Origin: Caldilineaceae bacterium
Lineage (GTDB): Bacteria > Chloroflexota > Anaerolineae > Caldilineales > Caldilineaceae
NCBI GenBank assembly: GCA_012032975.1
Contig: JAAUPU010000110.1
Coordinates: 1 to 7,859 of the forward strand
Reading direction: 5' to 3'
Length of the DNA: 7,859 nucleotides
The notes under the pieces are model-generated. The model was not told the origin of the DNA and searched no databases. It saw nothing but the letters and a program-made list of their open reading frames with translations. Of the stretch, positions 5,114 to 7,859 are shown one piece after another. Within the stretch, counting starts at the first letter, position 1. Each line of letters begins with the position of its first letter. Made by a program: the position numbers and the translations under genes.

Positions 5114-5728
5114 TTAAAAGCCTGCATCCCAAAGCTGGCTGAGGTCCAGCAAAAAGCCTGACAGAACGGGATCGCCAGAGACAGTCGCCGGATCGAGCAA
5201 CGCGGCGGGCGTGCTATCGGGTCGATATTCGTAGACCGTTCGCGCCGCCGGGTCGATCAGCCAGCCAAGTTGCGCGCCGTTCTCGATATACTCGACCATC
5301 TTCTCCTGAAGATCGAGCAGCCGGTCCGTGGGCGCGCGCAATTCGACCACAAAGTCCGGGCAGAGGGGAAGAAAGCCGCGCTTCTGCTCGGCTGTCAATT
5401 TGGCCAGCCGCCCCCGCCGCACCCACGACGCATCGGGCGAACGAATCGCACCAGAAAGCAGGATAAAGCCTGTCGAAGAATCAAAAACCACACCCGTGCC
5501 CGATTGGGAAGACCAAACATTTAGCAACATGATCAGTTTTGAATTGCGGCTTCCCGTTTCTCCGCCAGTGGGGGAGATGACGATGATTTCTCCTTGCGGT
5601 GAACGCTCGACGCGCAGCGCCGGGTTGGCCCGACAGAACTCGTAGAAAAACTCGTCGGTCATGGCCAGATCTTCGGGTATTCGTATCTTCAGAGGTACAA
5701 CCTGGATCGGCGCTACAACGGTCTCCAC
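5114..5728 (-). CDS. Uma2-family (DUF820) PD-(D/E)XK endonuclease-like protein
   Basis: This 204-residue protein has the Uma2 layout. An N-terminal helix-strand segment (MTDEFFYEFCRANPALRVE, then GEIIVISPTGG) precedes the core elements: SPDASWV with the Asp (about 99), PDFVVEL with the acidic partner (Glu about 129), and EKMVEYIENGAQLGWLIDP with the Lys (about 143) on the helix, then a final WLIDP strand and RTVYEYRPD. This gives a complete D/E/K set, so the fold may be catalytic. Uma2 proteins are abundant in Chloroflexota and Cyanobacteria, often as dispersed paralogues; their biological role is poorly defined. Two GTG codons can start it: the one at 5734 is only one base from AGGAGG (5736-5741), while the one at 5728 is seven bases away, so I use 5728. 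It appears monocistronic, with an extended -10 at 5774-5782. Confidence 0.85.
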   Translation of the reverse strand: METVVAPIQVVPLKIRIPEDLAMTDEFFYEFCRANPALRVERSPQGEIIVISPTGGETGSRNSKLIMLLNVWSSQSGTGVVFDSSTGFILLSGAIRSPDASWVRRGRLAKLTAEQKRGFLPLCPDFVVELRAPTDRLLDLQEKMVEYIENGAQLGWLIDPAARTVYEYRPDSTPAALLDPATVSGDPVLSGFLLDLSQLWDAGF

Positions 5729-5773
5729 AATCACGCCTCCTGACTCACTTCGCGGGTCTCAACTCGGCTTGAA

Positions 5774-5782
5774 AGTATACCA
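5774..5782 (-). promoter_or_regulatory. Extended -10 promoter for the Uma2 gene
   Basis: On the minus strand TGG-TATACT is one change from an ideal extended -10. No strong -35 is visible 17 bases upstream. It lies about 46 bases before GTG 5728 and is followed by AGGAGG at 5741-5736. Confidence 0.45.
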
Positions 5783-5798
5783 CACCGGAACGGCCGCG

Positions 5799-5827
5799 TT
5801 GCGCCGCTCGATCCCCTGTGGGATAAT
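5799..5827 (+). promoter_or_regulatory. Sigma-70-like promoter for the enolase-family/isomerase operon
   Basis: TTGCGC (5799-5804), a 17-base spacer and GATAAT (5822-5827) form a good -35/-10 pair. Transcription would start near 5834, giving a leader of about 50 bases. It is divergent from the Uma2 promoter. Confidence 0.5.
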
Positions 5828-5829
5828 CA

Positions 5830-5844
5830 GGACACGAACTGTCC
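5830..5844 (+). promoter_or_regulatory. Dyad at the presumed transcription start, possible operator
   Basis: GGACA-CGAAC-TGTCC is a perfect 5-bp inverted repeat with a 5-base centre. It begins three bases after the -10 and covers the presumed start site, where a repressor would block transcription. The arms are short, so chance is possible. Confidence 0.3.
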
Positions 5845-5885
5845 ACTCCGACCCAACCCGCACACAGATTTGAGCCAACCCAATT

Positions 5886-7045
5886 ATGCAAACCAACCCA
5901 TTGCGATTTACCCACTTCCGAGTCTGGAAAGTCGTTGTGCCGGCGCGCAGCGACATTCTCTCTGCACCAGTGGCGAAGGGACCCATCTATCGCGCCAATC
6001 TCTCCTGGCCAGAGATGCCCATCCATCTGGTGGAAGGTGTGACCTCAGGCGGATTCAGCGCGGTCGGCGAATGCGACCGCGGCACACCACGCGACGTGGT
6101 CGAAGCGACGCTGCGCGACCTGCTCGACCGCGACTTGTTGAGCATGAACCCCGCCACCGTCTGGATGGACGACACCGATCCTGTCGGACTGCCTGGCGCG
6201 TATCCGCTCTGGTCCTGGCAGCCGCGGCGGATCGCAGCTATCTGCTCATGGAGTCGCTCTGGTGCGATGCGGTCGGCAGGGCAACGGGGATGCCCGCGCA
6301 TCAACTCCTTGGCGGCGCCGTGCGCGACCGCGTCGCGACCGATTTCTGGGCCAATCGTCCGACTGCACCCCTATTGGCCGGCTTCGTGGCGGAGGCAAGT
6401 GGGCAGGGTCTCTCGGGGTTGAAGATGAAATCGGATGCTGACGGCAACACGGCCAAGGCGCTGCTTGCGATTGCCGACGACATCCCGACGGACTTCCGCA
6501 TCACCATCGACCCCATGTACGCCTGGCGCAGTTTCCGCGAAAGCGCACACCTTTTCGAGGCCCTGGCCAGGCTGCCCTTTACCGTTCAGATCGAAGACCC
6601 CTTTCACTACCACGCAGTCGAAGATTGGCAACAGGCGCGCCGCTTCGGACCGCTGACCATCGTCTGCCACCCCCGTCGCGAGGAGGTGCTGCACTTCGCC
6701 CTGCGCGAGCAATTGGCCGACGCCTACAACCTGGGCGGCGGCTCGCTGGCAGGCTTCGTGCGCCTGGCCCAGGTGACAGAGTTCCAGCACAAGGATTGCT
6801 GGCAGGGCAGTTCGCTGGAGCTGGGTGTGCTGCAACATCTGCGATTGCATGGCGCGGCCTGTGCTCGGAGTTGCATCCTTGCCAGCGATCTTTCCAGCGA
6901 ATGGGTGCGTGAACACACCCTGGTCACCCCGCGCATGGGCTATGAGGGAGCCTTTGCCAAACTGCCATCGCTGCCTGGACTGGGCATCGAACTCGACCAT
7001 GCGGCCATCGACCGCTACACACAAGAGAAATTCGAGGTGAACTGA
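5886..7045 (+). CDS. Enolase-superfamily (MR/MLE-type) enzyme, one -1 frameshift
   Basis: Mandelate racemase/muconate lactonizing-type TIM-barrel enzyme, 386 residues once one missing base near 6224 is allowed for. Frame 5886-6224 gives the capping domain (starting MQTNPLRFTHFRVWKVVVPA, with GEC at the end of its strand and AYPLWSW); the shifted frame gives the barrel from AADRSYLLMESLWCDAVG. Superfamily members abstract a proton alpha to a carboxylate, often on sugar acids. Visible active-site parts: GLKMKS with the Lys-x-Lys pair (about 180 and 182), TIDPMYAW (Asp209), QIEDPF (Glu237), then YNLGGGS and WQGSSLELG. The third metal ligand, expected about 26 residues after Glu237, falls in IVCHPRREE, where His262 stands instead of an acid. 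The 5' leader has no clear Shine-Dalgarno sequence. Its stop abuts the ATG of the isomerase gene, so the two form an operon, probably for sugar-acid breakdown. Confidence 0.82.
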
Positions 7046-7494
7046 ATGAAGATGAGTTGTCTGCCCGTCTCGCTCTATGCCGATCTGACCGCCGGGACGC
7101 GTACGCTGGAACAGTGGTTTGAATTTGCCGCAGCGCTCGGTCTCGATGGCGCGGACATGAGCGTAGCGCATCTGGTCAGCCGCGAGCCGGCCTATCTTGC
7201 CGGGCTGCGTCGCGCCTCCGAAAGCGCCGGCGCGCCCATCACCATGCTGGTGACCTACGCCGACTTTACCCACCCGAACGAAGACGAACGAAGACGCCAG
7301 GTTGCCGGCTTGCGCCAGAACATCGACACGGCAGTGGAGCTTGGCGATCCTACCTGCGCGTGACCGCGGGCCAGGCCCACGCTGGCGTGGGGCGAACGCA
7401 ACGCGGTGGGTACCGAGACGCTCGCGCGATCGCGGCGCAAGCGATCCTCGAAAGCGAAGAAGCGGCGCTCGACGAGCTCGCGCGTTCGGCTTGA
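7046..7494 (+). CDS. Sugar phosphate isomerase/epimerase (xylose isomerase-like TIM barrel), 5' part only, broken
   Basis: The first ~101 codons match the N-terminal half of the AP-endonuclease-2/xylose isomerase-like TIM-barrel family. Visible are the first strand ([10 protein letters not shown]), [22 protein letters not shown] typical of the first helix and second strand, and [23 protein letters not shown] with the DFTHP motif. Such enzymes isomerise or epimerise sugars with a bound divalent metal. ATG 7046 follows the upstream TGA directly and uses GAGGTG as ribosome binding site. Near 7350 one base is missing: the frame changes from AVELGDP to [14 protein letters not shown], which clearly continues the barrel. 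After about 7390 the sequence no longer looks like this family and ends at TGA 7492-7494, about half the normal length of ~270 residues. The catalytic C-terminal half is absent. Confidence 0.65.
7390..7494 (+). other. Unidentified ORF tail fused to the isomerase fragment
   Basis: In the same frame as the shifted isomerase, the last ~27 codons read an Ala/Glu-rich helix ([20 protein letters not shown]) and end in ARSA at TGA 7492. This looks like the helical C-terminus of some other protein, not like the next strand of the isomerase barrel. Codon use shifts towards GCG, CGC and CTC. I do not recognise the family. Confidence 0.35.
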
Positions 7495-7508
7495 GTCGAT
7501 CTCTGCGA

Positions 7509-7520
7509 CGATGCGCATCG
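7509..7520. repeat. 12-bp perfect palindrome
   Basis: CGATGCGCATCG reads the same on both strands. It lies between the ORF tail ending at 7494 and the moaB start at 7595. It could be a regulator site, but it is short enough to be chance in GC-rich DNA. Confidence 0.3.
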
Positions 7521-7556
7521 GCCCGCGGCCGGCAGAACCTGCTGGCGCCCGTTGGC

Positions 7557-7584
7557 TTCGACGCGATGCTGGCTGCAGTATGCT
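7557..7584 (+). promoter_or_regulatory. Weak promoter candidate before the moaB fragment
   Basis: TTCGAC (7557-7562), a 16-base spacer and TATGCT (7579-7584) form a possible -35/-10 pair. The -10 ends only 10 bases before ATG 7595, so a transcript from it would be nearly leaderless. Confidence 0.25.
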
Positions 7585-7594
7585 CGCCGCGCAC

Positions 7595-7720
7595 ATGAGC
7601 AGCGAACGAGCCTTCATCCCCTTGCGCGTCGGCGTGCTGACGATCTCCGACACGCGAACGCTCGAGACCGACAAGTCCGGGCAAGTGATCGTCGACGCGC
7701 TCGAGACGGCTGGACCATAA
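7595..7720 (+). pseudogene. moaB: MoaB-like molybdenum cofactor protein, N-terminal fragment
   Basis: From ATG 7595 the 41 codons read [20 protein letters not shown], then [20 protein letters not shown], then P and a stop. That is the standard opening of MoaB/MogA-type molybdopterin adenylyltransferases: first strand [11 protein letters not shown], then the TLETDKSG loop and helix. These proteins adenylylate molybdopterin in molybdenum cofactor synthesis. A full MoaB has about 170 residues. Here the sequence ends in ETAGP-TAA at 7718-7720, right where 'AAGH...' would follow, and the rest of the gene is absent. The break coincides with a switch to the next gene start at 7746, so truncation by rearrangement or misassembly is likelier than point mutation. 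Confidence 0.7.
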
Positions 7721-7745
7721 TTCAGGGAACCGGAAGGACGAGATC

Positions 7746-7859
7746 GTGATCGAAGTGTTTTCGCATTTGACCGCACTGGCGGAGGAAGGTGCCCCCAACC
7801 CGATGGGCGGGTTGGCCGGCATGATCCCGATGCTGGTGCTGATGTTTGTGATCATGTAC
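7746..7859 (+). CDS. yajC: YajC-like preprotein translocase subunit, N-terminal fragment
   Basis: GTG 7746 has AAGGA a few bases upstream (in GGAAGGACGAGATC). The 38 codons to the window edge read a polar start (VIEVFSHLTALAEEGAPNP), then a Gly-rich turn and a membrane segment (GMIPMLVLMFVIMY). The 'MGGLAGMIPMLVLMFVIMY' pattern is that of the single transmembrane helix of YajC, the small SecDF-associated subunit of the Sec translocase, where 'F-L-x-I/L-R-P' would come next. That next part is outside the window, so the call rests on one helix. The gene is cut by the window edge, not visibly damaged. Confidence 0.5.
   Translation, partial: MIEVFSHLTALAEEGAPNPMGGLAGMIPMLVLMFVIMY

Noticed and set aside
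4943..5161. A 72-codon plus-strand frame upstream of the lipoprotein gene
   Set aside because: It overlaps the Uma2 3' end antisense and the lipoprotein promoter region, with no family resemblance or Shine-Dalgarno sequence.
6371..7855. A 494-codon open frame on the minus strand
   Set aside because: It is the complement of the enolase-family and isomerase genes in GC-rich DNA. Its protein is Arg/Ala/Gly-rich with no family motif, whereas the plus strand shows clear domains.

Overview
The window is GC-rich bacterial DNA. It most resembles a Chloroflexota (Caldilinea/Anaerolineae-like) genome. That guess rests on the gene mix: a bacterial RIO1-type kinase, a Uma2 endonuclease, a eukaryote-like aromatic amino acid decarboxylase and an RskA-like lipoprotein. 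It is an inference from family knowledge; there is no marker gene. The last ~450 bases look different and may derive from another organism.

Layout, left to right. Positions 1-249 (+) hold the 3' end of a branched-chain amino acid-type ABC transporter binding protein, closed by a strong hairpin. Facing it, 332-1381 (-) encodes a RIO1-family kinase/ATPase that probably starts at TTG. Upstream of the kinase, 1382-1900 holds two related minus-strand hairpin/T-run terminators. It also holds a short, well-initiated minus-strand ORF resembling the N-terminus of an IS605-type TnpB, so this looks like insertion-sequence debris. Positions 1997-3451 (+) encode a full-length aromatic-L-amino-acid decarboxylase (PLP fold type I) that is split by three single-base losses, followed by a small two-helix membrane protein. 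The decarboxylase and an acidic-repeat lipoprotein (3840-4922, -) converge on a ~128-bp inverted array of short tandem repeats. Next comes a Uma2 (PD-(D/E)XK) protein at 5114-5728 (-). A promoter-rich divergent spacer separates it from an enolase-superfamily enzyme (5886-7045, +, one base missing) that abuts a TIM-barrel sugar isomerase/epimerase (7046 onward, +). The last two form a probable sugar-acid catabolic operon.

Two problems dominate. First, every coding break I can place inside a gene is a single missing base: three in the decarboxylase, one in the enolase-family gene, one in the isomerase, and possibly one before the membrane protein. The protein reads on perfectly in the next frame each time. 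This looks more like sequencing or assembly error than gene decay. Second, from about 7390 the isomerase stops making sense. It gives way to an unrelated ORF tail, then 41 codons of a MoaB start, then the start of a YajC-like gene, packed in 470 bases. That is the signature of a chimeric or rearranged contig end.

I found no convincing new defence or mobile system. The most unusual real features are the inverted tandem-repeat array between the convergent genes, the double hairpin ahead of the RIO1 gene, the ATGA-linked six-codon ORF after the decarboxylase, and the enolase-family enzyme without an obvious third acidic metal ligand.
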